Source: Gimesia aquarii
Lineage (GTDB): Bacteria > Planctomycetota > Planctomycetia > Planctomycetales > Planctomycetaceae
NCBI RefSeq assembly: GCF_007748175.1
Contig: NZ_CP037422.1
Coordinates: 2,067,231-2,131,230, forward strand
Length of the DNA stretch: 64,000 nt
Direction: 5' to 3'
The notes beneath the pieces are model-generated. The model did not search any database. It saw only the letters and a list, made by a program, of their open reading frames with translations, and was not told the origin of the DNA. Shown here one piece after another: positions 1 through 9,509 of the stretch (its first letter is position 1; each line of letters opens with the position of its first letter). The position numbers were made by a program, and so were the translations under genes.

Positions 1-1
1 G

Positions 2-841
2 ATCTACGTTCATTTTGGCACACACGGAACTGCCTGTGTGTCCTTAGATGGCAATCTGATCTGGAAAACAAACGAACTCAAATATCAAATGCAGCACGGC
101 AATGGTGGTTCTCCCATCATTGTCGACGATAAGCTGGTGATTATCTGTGATGGCCGGGCCTCGAACTTTATTGTTGCCTTAGATCGAAACACAGGAAAAA
201 TTGTCTGGAAAACCGATCGGCAGGTTGACGGTCGCAAAAAGTTTTCGTTTGGAACCCCTCTACTCATCACTGTAAATGGTCAACAGCAAATTGTGGCTCC
301 AGGTACTGATGTGATCTCAGGACATGCGCCCGAAGATGGAAAAGAAATCTGGAAACTGCATTATACGGGTTACTCTGTCATCCCGCGTCCCATCTTCAGT
401 CATGGGTTGATCTTCGTCACTACCAGTTATGACCGGCCTTCCTTGTTAGCAATCCGTCCAGACGGCGAAGGAGATGTCACGGATACGCATTTAGCCTGGT
501 CGAATAAAAGTCAAATTCCGCATACCCCCTCATTGCTTGTCGTCGGCGATGAGCTATACGCTGTTAGTGACAAAGGAATCGCCCAATGCTTCGATGCCAA
601 AACAGGACAGCTTCTCTGGAAAGAACGTGTGGGAGGTAATTTCTCTGCTTCACCACTTTATGCGAACGGTAAGATCTATTTTCAAAGTGAAGAAGGTGAA
701 ACCACCGTTATTAATGCCGGAACAACCTATCGAGAGATCGGTCGTAACCATCTTAATGAACCAACGCTTGCTTCCTTCGCGGTTGCTGGTGACACCTTGT
801 TGATTCGCACCAAAACCAAACTTTATCGGATTGGAAAATAG
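2..841 (+). CDS. PQQ-like beta-propeller protein, 5'-truncated by window edge
   Basis: The reading frame is open to base 2, so the gene starts upstream; the GTG at 38 is internal. About 280 residues are visible, with repeated blade signatures of the quinoprotein-like propeller (A-x-D-x-x-T-G-K-x-x-W near the start and again as F-D-A-K-T-G-Q-L-L-W). These mark the eight-bladed PQQ-like/BamB-like fold, usually exported in planctomycetes. No PQQ-binding Cys-Cys pair or heme motif is seen in this part, so enzymatic use of PQQ is not supported. A structural or ligand-binding role is as likely as dehydrogenase activity. The frame ends in TAG, followed by a 137-base gap to the next gene. Confidence 0.85.
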   Translation: MYVHFGTHGTACVSLDGNLIWKTNELKYQMQHGNGGSPIIVDDKLVIICDGRASNFIVALDRNTGKIVWKTDRQVDGRKKFSFGTPLLITVNGQQQIVAPGTDVISGHAPEDGKEIWKLHYTGYSVIPRPIFSHGLIFVTTSYDRPSLLAIRPDGEGDVTDTHLAWSNKSQIPHTPSLLVVGDELYAVSDKGIAQCFDAKTGQLLWKERVGGNFSASPLYANGKIYFQSEEGETTVINAGTTYREIGRNHLNEPTLASFAVAGDTLLIRTKTKLYRIGK

Positions 842-978
842 TTATTCGTATCATTATTGATATATGACGTGACCCGAAACATTCTATAATAAATTGAAGC
901 TTTGATTGATTACACGACAAACTCCAGCTACTCGAAACGATGATCATTCAAAATGATCAACTTTAGAATTCCAAACAA

Positions 979-1437
979 ATGACTTCTCAACCCCCTACAG
1001 AACCTGTCAAAAAAATCGTGATTGCTTCAGACCATGCCGGGTATCGGTATAAACGACGCATCATCGATCGCCTTACAAAAAAAGGGTATCAAGTTGAAGA
1101 TCTGGGGACTGATTCCACAGAGTCGGTTGATTATCCAGACTTTATCTTTCCAGCAGCAAAAGCCGTTGCTGAAGGAAAGTTCGAACGAGGGATTGTACTG
1201 GGCGGTTCGGGGAATGGTGAAGCCATGGCCGCAAATCGAATCAAGGGAATTCGCTGTGCCGTCTGCTGGAATGAAAAATCTGCCCGTTTAGCCCGCATGC
1301 ATAATAATGCGAATATGATTTCGTTAGGCGAGCGTATGATTTCCATTGAAGATGTTTACGAAATCATTGACATCTGGCTGAGCACTCCCTTCGAAGAAGG
1401 TCGGCATAACACTCGCATTCAGAAGCTTGACCAATAA
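979..1437 (+). CDS. rpiB: Ribose-5-phosphate isomerase B (RpiB/LacA family)
   Basis: A 152-residue RpiB fold, close to the usual length, interconverting ribose-5-phosphate and ribulose-5-phosphate in the cytosolic pentose phosphate pathway. Visible motifs are ASDHAGY (16-22), the loop GGSGNGE (75-81), and ARMHNNAN with GERM downstream. E. coli RpiB has a catalytic Cys in a CGTG loop. Here that position is Gly and Glu81 fills the role, as in mycobacterial RpiB (established for that family, inferred here). The ATG at 979 gives a short N-terminal extension before the first strand. It stands alone between the propeller gene and the PSD1 operon. Confidence 0.93.
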   Translation: MTSQPPTEPVKKIVIASDHAGYRYKRRIIDRLTKKGYQVEDLGTDSTESVDYPDFIFPAAKAVAEGKFERGIVLGGSGNGEAMAANRIKGIRCAVCWNEKSARLARMHNNANMISLGERMISIEDVYEIIDIWLSTPFEEGRHNTRIQKLDQ

Positions 1438-1841
1438 GCCAATCAATCACTGAAATGCTAAAAAGCAATATAGCACACCGACGCGACATTCAGGATACGT
1501 ACTCTCTACAAAATTTTCTGTTTCTAGAACGCCTTCTGTCCCTCACAAAAACAAAACGGCTTTTCTCCGTTCACCTCTACCCGTCAACCTCTCTCGGTTT
1601 GTTCAGATCCAATTACACGGAGTGACAACAATGGGACACCAGGCCTCATAATAAACACATTGGTCGAGTATTCGTTCGATTTCTAGTAAGCAAAAGATAA
1701 ACAAGAAAACGGTTTCCATTCAATTTAGTTACTTGAAATCAACCTTGTTTTGTAAACGGCGTTGACAAAATAAAATCGTCGTGTAGACTGAATAGATTCA
1801 ACAGAAAATCCGTGTTTTTGAATCAACCGAAAGTACACACG
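1438..1841. other. Intergenic region, about 400 bases
   Basis: No gene is supported here; the only frames are short. The last 80 bases carry the promoter-like element described separately. The rest is AT-rich and shows no terminator hairpin that I could pair convincingly. Confidence 0.6.
1762..1789 (+). promoter_or_regulatory. Sigma-70-type promoter candidate for the PSD1/DUF1501 operon
   Basis: TTGACA at 1762-1767, a 16-base spacer, and TAGACT at 1784-1789 (4 of 6 to TATAAT). Transcription would start near 1796, about 45 bases before the ATG at 1842. That placement favours 1842 over the GTG at 1812 as translation start. Confidence 0.5.
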
Positions 1842-4826
1842 ATGCATTCGCGATTCGCTTCACTGCTGCTCTTAACGAGTCTGCCCGTTTTATGCCCGGC
1901 TGCCCTAGCAAAAGCCGCTGAGGGACCACCTGATTTTGAAACAAAGATTGCTCCCTTATTGATTAAACGTTGTGTCGAGTGTCACCAGGGTCGCAATCCC
2001 TCCGGGAACTTGTCCCTCATCTCTCGGTCAGGTTTGCTCAAAGGGGGAGACTCCGGGGCAGTCGTTGATTTTGATACAGCGGAAACGAGTTCCCTGCTCC
2101 AAAGAGTTCATGATGGAGAAATGCCTCCCGAAAAACAGGGACGTCCGCAAAAATTGCCGGCAGAGGAAATCAAACTGCTCGAACGCTGGATTGCATCAGG
2201 CGCGCCTTGGCCTCAAGGGCGAACATTAGATTTGTTCGAACAAACGACGGAAGTACGCGCCGGGCGAGACTGGTGGTCTCTACAACCGGTTGAGCGTCCT
2301 AAAATTCCAAGATTGAAATCACAACAGCAACCAACGAATCCTATCGATGCCTTCATTCTCGCACGGTTGGAAAAAAAACAGATGTCGCCGGCTCCCCTGG
2401 CGGACAAGCGAACTCTGATACGACGCTTGTACTACGATTTGATTGGTCTTCCACCAACGAATGCACAGATCAAGCATTTTGTAAATGATAGCTCGCCTCA
2501 AGCCTGGGAAAAGGTCATCGACAAATTACTTGATTCTCCACAATACGGAGAACGGTGGGCTCGTTATTGGCTTGATCTTGTCCGCTATGCAGATACGAGT
2601 GGTTATGAACGTGACCAGGAAAAACCGTTCGCGTGGAAATACCGTGACTGGGTCGTCCAGTCATTCAATTCAGATTTGCCCTACCACCAGTTTATCGTTG
2701 AACAACTTGCAGGAGATGAAATTCCCAATCGCAGCAAACGTTCGGTCATCGCAACAGGTTTCCTTCGTTTAGGAACCTGGAATGATGAACCCAATGATCC
2801 ACTCGACTATCAATATGATCGACTGGAAGATCTGGTGCATACCACCTCGTCGGCATTTCTTGGTATGACTGTCAAATGCGCACGCTGTCACGCACATAAA
2901 TTTGATCCCATCACTCAAGAAGATTACTATCGAATGGCCTCCGCGTTTTGGGCGGGTCCCATTGCACCGCGCGCCCGCAAGCTACTGGGAGGGCCCAATC
3001 CAGATGAGTTGGGTTTTTCAGATGTTCTCGGATGGACTGATCTGAATACAAAAACTCTACCACTTTATGTACTGAAAAATGGAGAACGAGAACATCCTCT
3101 ACAAAAAGTGATACCGGCTTCGTTGTCGATGATTCCCAAACTGGAACACCCCTTCGCTACTCCCCCAGAGGAAGCAAAAACGACGCACCGACGATTACAA
3201 CTCGCACACTGGATTACCGACTCAAATCATCCGTTGACTGCAAGAGTCTTTGTGAATCGTTTGTGGCTACATCATTTTGGAGAAGGCATTGTTCGCTCCC
3301 CAAACAACTTTGGTTTTCTGGCAGATCCACCTACTCACCCGGACCTCCTGGATTGGCTCGCCGCTGAATTCACCAGTGGTGGCTGGACGATAAAACGAAT
3401 GCACAAGTTAATTCTGACATCAAGAACCTGGCGACAATCCTCTTTGCATCCCAGATTCGCAGAGTATCAAGACCAGGATGCGGGGAACCGTCTCTGGTGG
3501 CGGGCAGAACGAAGGCGTCTTGACGCGGAAGCCTTGCGAGATTCAATGTTAGCAACAACGGGTGAACTTGACTTGCAAGTGGGAGGCCCCGGCTTTCACC
3601 CCACAATCAGCCCTGAAGCGCTTGAAGGACTTTCAAAAAAGTCAGCCGACTGGCAAGCATCGCCAGCTGAACAACAAAAAAGACGCAGTCTTTATATGTA
3701 TGCTAAGCGCGGGTTGCTTCCTCCGATGATGACCACTTTTGATTTTTGCAACCCAACACAACCTTGTGGAAAACGCGATGTGACAACCGTCCCCACACAA
3801 TCGTTGGCACTTTTGAATAATCAATTCACTCATCTTCGAAGTGAAGCACTGGCGCGGAAAATTTCTGCTGAGAATATCGAACCCCGGATCCAAGTTCGGC
3901 AATTGTGGAGACGAGTTTACGGCAGAGAACCATCGCTCGATGAAACAGGCTTAGCAATACAGCATCTTTCGATTCAACGTCAGCGATTTGAGAAAAATCA
4001 CCTCCATCCACAATCTCAAAACAACAAAGAACTTGCTCAGCAATTAGAGAAGATGCAAAAAGCGCTGGTTCTACTCCTTCGTGCGGACGAAGGGATTACC
4101 GTCGATTCATCTGGTCGCGTTTCCGAATGGCGGGATCAATCGGGGCATCACCATCACGCCTGGCAGACAACAACTCACAGCCAGCCACTTTTGGATCTTG
4201 ATGGATTTGGCAACAGGCATCCGGCCATTCTATTTGACGGAAAGCGACGTTTTCTGCATTTACAAGGTGCATTACTTAAGAAACAGGAGCATACCATCAT
4301 CGCTGTTGTCAACGATCGAGGGGCTCCGGGGCATCGGGAAATTCTCTCCAATTGGAATGGGGCAGCAGGTAATGCCGGAACATCTCTGTTCCTGGGGCTG
4401 ACTGCAAAGCAGACTGTCCGATTCAGCGATTACTTCCCCGACGCGGGAATGATCAAGAACCGGAAGAAACCGTTTCTCATCACTGCCATCAATGGAGCGG
4501 AAAAGTCAGCCATATATCAAAACGGACATCAGTTAGCATCCCGTGCACACTCTCTTGCTCCTCGAAATCTCTCGACAGACTGGGTGATCGGACAGCAAGG
4601 AAATATCAACGGCGAATTTTGGAATGGTGGAATCGCAGAGCTTCGCGTTTATTCCCGTGCCCTTTCGGACGCCGAGCGAATGTTAGTCGAATTTGAAATT
4701 TGCCGACGCCATGGTATCCCTTTTCAGAAACCCAAAGTCACACCACAGCTGACACCAAAAGTCCTCGCACTGGCTTCGCTCTGTCATGTCTTGTTGAACT
4801 CGAATGAATTTCTATACGTAGATTGA
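1842..4826 (+). CDS. PSD1-family protein: c-heme motifs, DUF1549, DUF1553, with LamG-like insertion
   Basis: 994 residues from the ATG at 1842; the longer GTG frame from 1812 puts ten residues before an otherwise clean signal peptide (MHSRFASLLLLTSLPVLCPA). Domains in order: planctomycete cytochrome-C-like region with C44-V-E-C47-H48; DUF1549 (about 160-340) with GERWARYWLDLVRYADT; a second heme-like C346-A-R-C349-H350; and DUF1553 (about 430-720) with VFVNRLWLHHFG. A LamG/concanavalin-like domain (about 746-957) is inserted just before the DUF1553 terminal motif, which reappears as LCHVLLNSNEFLYVD. Such proteins are exported; the substrate is unknown, and polysaccharide degradation is a common suggestion. 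The DUF1501 partner follows 8 bases downstream, making a two-gene operon. Confidence 0.92.
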   Translation: MHSRFASLLLLTSLPVLCPAALAKAAEGPPDFETKIAPLLIKRCVECHQGRNPSGNLSLISRSGLLKGGDSGAVVDFDTAETSSLLQRVHDGEMPPEKQGRPQKLPAEEIKLLERWIASGAPWPQGRTLDLFEQTTEVRAGRDWWSLQPVERPKIPRLKSQQQPTNPIDAFILARLEKKQMSPAPLADKRTLIRRLYYDLIGLPPTNAQIKHFVNDSSPQAWEKVIDKLLDSPQYGERWARYWLDLVRYADTSGYERDQEKPFAWKYRDWVVQSFNSDLPYHQFIVEQLAGDEIPNRSKRSVIATGFLRLGTWNDEPNDPLDYQYDRLEDLVHTTSSAFLGMTVKCARCHAHKFDPITQEDYYRMASAFWAGPIAPRARKLLGGPNPDELGFSDVLGWTDLNTKTLPLYVLKNGEREHPLQKVIPASLSMIPKLEHPFATPPEEAKTTHRRLQLAHWITDSNHPLTARVFVNRLWLHHFGEGIVRSPNNFGFLADPPTHPDLLDWLAAEFTSGGWTIKRMHKLILTSRTWRQSSLHPRFAEYQDQDAGNRLWWRAERRRLDAEALRDSMLATTGELDLQVGGPGFHPTISPEALEGLSKKSADWQASPAEQQKRRSLYMYAKRGLLPPMMTTFDFCNPTQPCGKRDVTTVPTQSLALLNNQFTHLRSEALARKISAENIEPRIQVRQLWRRVYGREPSLDETGLAIQHLSIQRQRFEKNHLHPQSQNNKELAQQLEKMQKALVLLLRADEGITVDSSGRVSEWRDQSGHHHHAWQTTTHSQPLLDLDGFGNRHPAILFDGKRRFLHLQGALLKKQEHTIIAVVNDRGAPGHREILSNWNGAAGNAGTSLFLGLTAKQTVRFSDYFPDAGMIKNRKKPFLITAINGAEKSAIYQNGHQLASRAHSLAPRNLSTDWVIGQQGNINGEFWNGGIAELRVYSRALSDAERMLVEFEICRRHGIPFQKPKVTPQLTPKVLALASLCHVLLNSNEFLYVD

Positions 4827-4834
4827 GAATTGCT

Positions 4835-6298
4835 ATGCCGAATGATGTTTTATTTCCCTGCCGCCGATCGCGCCGTGAGTTTGTCTGGGAAATGGGTGCC
4901 GGTTTCGCAGGGCTTGCATTGACAAGTTTGCTCAGTAAAGATGGCTTCTTCGAACGATATGCCTCAGCTGAGAGCCCACAAAGAACATTAAATCCAGCCG
5001 CTGCGAAAAGACCACAACTCAAGCCACGGGCCAAAGCATGCATTTTTCTGATGATGAACGGTGCGCCCTCACAAGTCGATACATTTGATCATAAACCGGA
5101 GCTGCAAAAGTTTGCCGGAAAGCAACTCCCAGCAGACAAAAAATTCACTAATTCTGGTGGTCGAAAAGTGGGATACTTGACGCCAGCCTGGAGGAAATTT
5201 CAGCCTGGTGGTGAAAGTGGTTTACTGATCTCAGACTATTTCCCCAATGTCCGCAAGCATGCTGATAAACTTTGTGTGCTCAACTCCTGCCATACCGACA
5301 GCCATGCACATGGGTCAGCACTTGTTGCAATGAATACTGGAAAAACTCTCATTGGAAGACCATCACTGGGAAGCTGGTGTGTTTATGGTCTGGGAACAGA
5401 AAATGAAAGTCTTCCCGGATATGTCGTGATTCTGGATAAGCGAGGTGGTCCCATTAGTGGGCAACCAAACTGGTCGAGTGGATTCATGCCTGCCACTCAT
5501 ACGGGTACGCTCTTTCGACCTCAGGGTGATCCCATTCTCGACTTGAAAGGTCCCGGCCATATTACCCAGGCTGTCCAACGCGAACAGCTTGACCTCCTGG
5601 CACAAATCAACCAACGTCATCTAGACGCTAGACCTGGTGGACAGGAACTCGCCGCGCGGATCAATAGCTACGAACTCGCCTATCGCATGCAAACGGCGAC
5701 ACCTGACGCTGTCGACTTATCACAGGAAACCGAAAGTACCCTCAAGATGTATGGCATAGGCAAGCAGCCAACCGACGAATATGGCCGTAATTGTCTCATT
5801 GCACGTCGTCTCGTGGAAAAAGGCGTTCGATTCATTCAACTCTATTCCGGTGGAGGGCATCTCGAAGAAACCTGGGACGCACATGAAAGCATCGAAAAGA
5901 ACCACGGTCGACATGGAGCAGAAGTTGATCAACCGATCGCCGCACTCTTGACTGACCTCGAACAGCGTGGGATGTTAGAAGACACATTGATTGTCTGGGG
6001 AGGAGAATTTGGCCGTATGCCATTTAGTGAAGGGAAAGACGCTCCGGGACGAAATCATAATCCCTATGGGTTCAGTATGTGGCTGGCCGGAGGTGGAGTC
6101 AAGTCTGGAACAACCTATGGCAAAACAGATGAGTTCGGTTTTGAGGCTGTCGAAAATAAGGTCCATCTTCATGATCTCCACGCTACAATTCTACAAATTA
6201 TGGGACTAGACCATGAACGACTGACCTATTTTCATCAGGGTCGGGATGAAAGCTTGACGGATGTCGGAGGGAAGGTTATTCATGATATTCTTTCCTGA
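4835..6298 (+). CDS. DUF1501 domain protein (sulfatase-like fold), Tat-type leader
   Basis: 487 residues from the ATG at 4835. A TTG at 4823 would overlap the upstream stop but adds only four residues and has no better ribosome site. The N-terminus carries a twin-arginine-like leader (SRREFVWEMGAGFAGLALTS). The DUF1501 body follows, with MNGAPSQVDTFDHKP, HTDSHAHGSA, GEFGRMP and the closing DLHATILQIMGLDH. DUF1501 is distantly related to alkaline phosphatase/sulfatase folds and is nearly always encoded beside PSD1 proteins in planctomycetes, as here. Export with the PSD1 partner is likely; the reaction is unknown. Confidence 0.93.
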   Translation: MPNDVLFPCRRSRREFVWEMGAGFAGLALTSLLSKDGFFERYASAESPQRTLNPAAAKRPQLKPRAKACIFLMMNGAPSQVDTFDHKPELQKFAGKQLPADKKFTNSGGRKVGYLTPAWRKFQPGGESGLLISDYFPNVRKHADKLCVLNSCHTDSHAHGSALVAMNTGKTLIGRPSLGSWCVYGLGTENESLPGYVVILDKRGGPISGQPNWSSGFMPATHTGTLFRPQGDPILDLKGPGHITQAVQREQLDLLAQINQRHLDARPGGQELAARINSYELAYRMQTATPDAVDLSQETESTLKMYGIGKQPTDEYGRNCLIARRLVEKGVRFIQLYSGGGHLEETWDAHESIEKNHGRHGAEVDQPIAALLTDLEQRGMLEDTLIVWGGEFGRMPFSEGKDAPGRNHNPYGFSMWLAGGGVKSGTTYGKTDEFGFEAVENKVHLHDLHATILQIMGLDHERLTYFHQGRDESLTDVGGKVIHDILS

Positions 6299-6412
6299 AA
6301 CGGTTTGTTATCATCACAGTTGAAAATCGTGCATCCCTTTGATTGGTAGTAATCGATGATCCAAGATTGTTTAAATTAGTATCGATAGTAGATTGTTTTC
6401 TCAAGGAATTTT

Positions 6413-7600
6413 ATGACCACCTTCGTATCTTCTCAGCCACAAATACTCAGCCAGATGAATGAGCGTATGGTGTTGCGAATCTTGCGCGATAACGGCCCCA
6501 GTTCTCGAGCTGAAGTCAAGCGGCTTTCAGGAGTCACAGCTCCCACAGTTTCCAAAGCAGTCTCTTCACTCTTGAAGTCAGGAATGCTTGAGGAATTTGA
6601 TACACCGGTGAATATGCGTGGTCGACCAGCCAAAAGACTTCGTCTGGCAGAAAAAACGGCACAGGTGGTGGGGCTGGTTGTCGATTCTCCACACTGCCGT
6701 ATTGTTACGACTGGCCTTGATGGTACGATTCGAGATGGAGCGCATCAAGAATTTCCTATCCCTGGCACTTACGAAGAGTTATTGGAATCGGTAATCAATC
6801 GCATCACGACATTGAAATCGATCGATGGAATCAAAACATTGGGGGTTGGCATCAGTTTGCCTGGCCTGTTTGATTATCGAGAGGGCCGCTCCATTCTTTC
6901 ACCCAATGTTCCCATTACAAACAATCAATGCATTGGGAAGGATCTATCAGAACAACTGGGACTAACGTGTGTGGTGCTACAGGAAACCGATGCACTCTGC
7001 CTTGCTGAAAGCAATTCTGGCTTGGCGCACGGTATTGACGACTTCGCGATGCTCGATGTCAGCACAGGTATTGGTTTAGGCGTGTTGATTGAAGGCCGCT
7101 TGCTCAAAGGAAGAAGCGGGTTTGCAGGTGAAATTGGTCATTTACCGATGGTTCCAGACGGAATCTTGTGTGGATGCGGACGCGTTGGCTGCCTGGAAAC
7201 GATAGCCAGCGACACCGCACTTGCCAGGCTCGTCTCAAATCGCATCGGTCGACAACTCGACATCGAAGAGATCATCGAACTCGTTCGAGCAGGTGAACTC
7301 AATGTCACCACCGAATTAGACCAGGTCGCACAACAGCTCTCCTTTGCACTTGTCACTACAATTAATCTCTTTAATCCACAGACGCTATTTATTTACAGCC
7401 GTATGTTCGATATTGATCCCTCGCTCTTCGAGCGTCTCATTGAACGCACGGAAACAGCGGCACTGACATCTTCATTTCGTGACTGCCGCATTGAGCGTGC
7501 CAAAGGCAGCAAACGGGAAGGTGCCATTGCGGCCATTATTGAACACTTAACCGACTCGCGTATCTCCGAATCGAATCCACACTTCTTAAAAGTGCTATAA
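6413..7600 (+). CDS. ROK-family transcriptional regulator (NagC/XylR type)
   Basis: 395 residues. A winged helix-turn-helix lies at about 15-65 (ILRDNGPSSRAEVKRLSG, then PTVSKAVSSLLKSGMLEE). A ROK sugar-kinase-like domain follows, with phosphate-loop-like DVSTGIGLGV, the E-T-D active-site segment, and the ROK zinc signature GH...CGCGRVGCLE. Having both the DNA-binding domain and ROK core points to a sugar-responsive repressor rather than a kinase. It sits 114 bases after the DUF1501 gene on the same strand with its own AT-rich leader, so it may be separately transcribed. The effector cannot be told from sequence. Confidence 0.92.
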   Translation: MTTFVSSQPQILSQMNERMVLRILRDNGPSSRAEVKRLSGVTAPTVSKAVSSLLKSGMLEEFDTPVNMRGRPAKRLRLAEKTAQVVGLVVDSPHCRIVTTGLDGTIRDGAHQEFPIPGTYEELLESVINRITTLKSIDGIKTLGVGISLPGLFDYREGRSILSPNVPITNNQCIGKDLSEQLGLTCVVLQETDALCLAESNSGLAHGIDDFAMLDVSTGIGLGVLIEGRLLKGRSGFAGEIGHLPMVPDGILCGCGRVGCLETIASDTALARLVSNRIGRQLDIEEIIELVRAGELNVTTELDQVAQQLSFALVTTINLFNPQTLFIYSRMFDIDPSLFERLIERTETAALTSSFRDCRIERAKGSKREGAIAAIIEHLTDSRISESNPHFLKVL

Positions 7601-7749
7601 CAAGGACTTGAACAGGTAAAGTTTACTTTTGAGATTGAAGTGACAGTCCTCTTACTCTTAGATCCACTATCAATCCAGCGCGAATAAAAACAAAACCCCT
7701 ATGAATTCAGAGCGAATTCCTTAAGCTTCTGATTTTAAATGAAGATGAA

Positions 7750-9279
7750 TCAAGAAATTGCGCGACGAATCAGATTATGAGTGATCTTCTGAACGCGTTC
7801 ATCCGGGCCATGTGGTCGAGACCAGTGCGACCAGGGCAACATATGACCGGGCGGACTGGCAAGATCCTGACACCAAAAGATTGTTGAAGCATTAAATACA
7901 AAGTTTCCTTTGGGCCCCGGGTAGATTGTGGCCGTCCATTGCTGTGGATTCACACCTCCCTGGAGAGCGGTACCTCGCGCGACGACTTCCAGTCCGGGAA
8001 TATCAGATGGTGGATCGCCATGATATTCCCAACCGATGAGGCCAGGAATGGAATCACCTTTTTTCATCCCGGTATCTTTAAATATCCAATGGTCGGGTAA
8101 TTCACATACCCAGTCTCCGCCTCCATTCACAGGATCCACATTCCGGGAGCCCATTAAATAACCTTCATCCGGGCCACGATGGGGAAATGGTCCATTATCT
8201 CGTTCACGTGCTTCGGCATACTTATACTTTCCACCGTAAGGACCACCGCGAAACATAATCCGCTGTGGCCGTCCATCGGTACTCTCTAATAGTGGCGTTA
8301 CCCAACATACCGAGTTACCGGAAAAGAAGAGCAGGTTCACACCGGAATCACGCATCTTCACGACAGATTCGTACTGCTTAATGTCCCAGTACTCATCGTG
8401 CCCCACTGACAAAAACGACTTGCACTTTAAGCCATGATCCGGGGTGACCATATCACTATTCGAGCAGTAGGTCACATCATAACCGTGCTTTTCCAACCAG
8501 TAGGCAAACGGGAATTCAAAACAGAGCCACTCGCCCGAACCGAGAGATTGCGGGTTATCATAAATCTGTGCGTACTTGGCATAAGGACGATCGAAACTGA
8601 CATCGGCCCAGGGACCTTGATTTCCTTTGGGATGCGTATAAACAGAATAGTTACTTGGCCACTTGTTATAAGCCTGCCAGGTATTGTCAGAACATTGAAA
8701 AAGAATGTCGGCAGGACGATCATCTTTGACAATGAAGACGACATAATTTTGCCAATACCCATATTCTGTTTTATCTTTGAGTGTTGATAGTCGACCCAGA
8801 TAAACACCGCTTGGCCAGTCGTCAGGAATAGTTAACGAAACAGCGGCATCCCAATGACACTCATGTAAATTCTTTTTTCCCGGTTTTGGTACAGGCTGAG
8901 GTTTACCTTGAAAGGGACCCAAAGTTTGCATCAATCTTGCGCCACGTCCACCATAATAACCGGTACGAAAAATTTCGATTTTGAATTCCTGGGCTGGACG
9001 TGTCGAAACCATAATCTCAATTTCGTCACCGGCAGCAAGGCTTTGCTTCGAACAATACCCTTCGATCTTGGATGAGCGGAATCCTCCCCGTTTATCGAGC
9101 TGAACCCGTGTGAGTTGCCAATCCGAGGCCCCTGCTTTCAAGTTTTCACGATGGATCAAATCGGGATCAGCACCTGCTGACTGAGATGCGTTCAAAGAAA
9201 CAGTCCCCGCCAGCGACGCCAATGAAGTTGCTACGGCTCCTTTGAGGAGATTGCGGCGAACTGGATTCACATCTTTCAT
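7750..9279 (-). CDS. Tat-exported N,N-dimethylformamidase beta-subunit-like protein
   Basis: 509 residues with a clear Tat leader (VRRNLLKGAVATSLASLAG). The body matches the family named after the large subunit of N,N-dimethylformamidase: an N-terminal beta domain about 60-190, then a glutamine-amidotransferase-like domain with DNTWQAYNKWPSNYSVY, SVGHDEYWD (about 290) and LLFFSGNSVCWV. Only this homology is seen; most family members are uncharacterised secreted proteins and amide hydrolysis is not shown. The gene converges with the ROK regulator and has no obvious operon partner. Confidence 0.8.
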   Translation of the reverse strand: MKDVNPVRRNLLKGAVATSLASLAGTVSLNASQSAGADPDLIHRENLKAGASDWQLTRVQLDKRGGFRSSKIEGYCSKQSLAAGDEIEIMVSTRPAQEFKIEIFRTGYYGGRGARLMQTLGPFQGKPQPVPKPGKKNLHECHWDAAVSLTIPDDWPSGVYLGRLSTLKDKTEYGYWQNYVVFIVKDDRPADILFQCSDNTWQAYNKWPSNYSVYTHPKGNQGPWADVSFDRPYAKYAQIYDNPQSLGSGEWLCFEFPFAYWLEKHGYDVTYCSNSDMVTPDHGLKCKSFLSVGHDEYWDIKQYESVVKMRDSGVNLLFFSGNSVCWVTPLLESTDGRPQRIMFRGGPYGGKYKYAEARERDNGPFPHRGPDEGYLMGSRNVDPVNGGGDWVCELPDHWIFKDTGMKKGDSIPGLIGWEYHGDPPSDIPGLEVVARGTALQGGVNPQQWTATIYPGPKGNFVFNASTIFWCQDLASPPGHMLPWSHWSRPHGPDERVQKITHNLIRRAIS

Positions 9280-9509
9280 CTATCGAGTCCCTTATGCTCA
9301 AAGCGGTCAATCATTACAAAGCAATTCAGTCTACTAACCCACTTATTATTTTTTTTAGAATTTCATAGTTTTTCAATTCTGACTTTATGATAACCGCAAC
9401 ATGACTAAAATAAGAGCATAATCAAATTTATTTTAAAGTCAGTTTGAGATTAATAGACCTTATCGATGATAGCCGCTATTGATCGTGACTCACACATTGG
9501 GAGCTGTCA

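Noticed and set aside
1812..1841. GTG start for the PSD1 protein
   Set aside because: Adds ten residues before a clean signal peptide and lies too close to the predicted transcript start.
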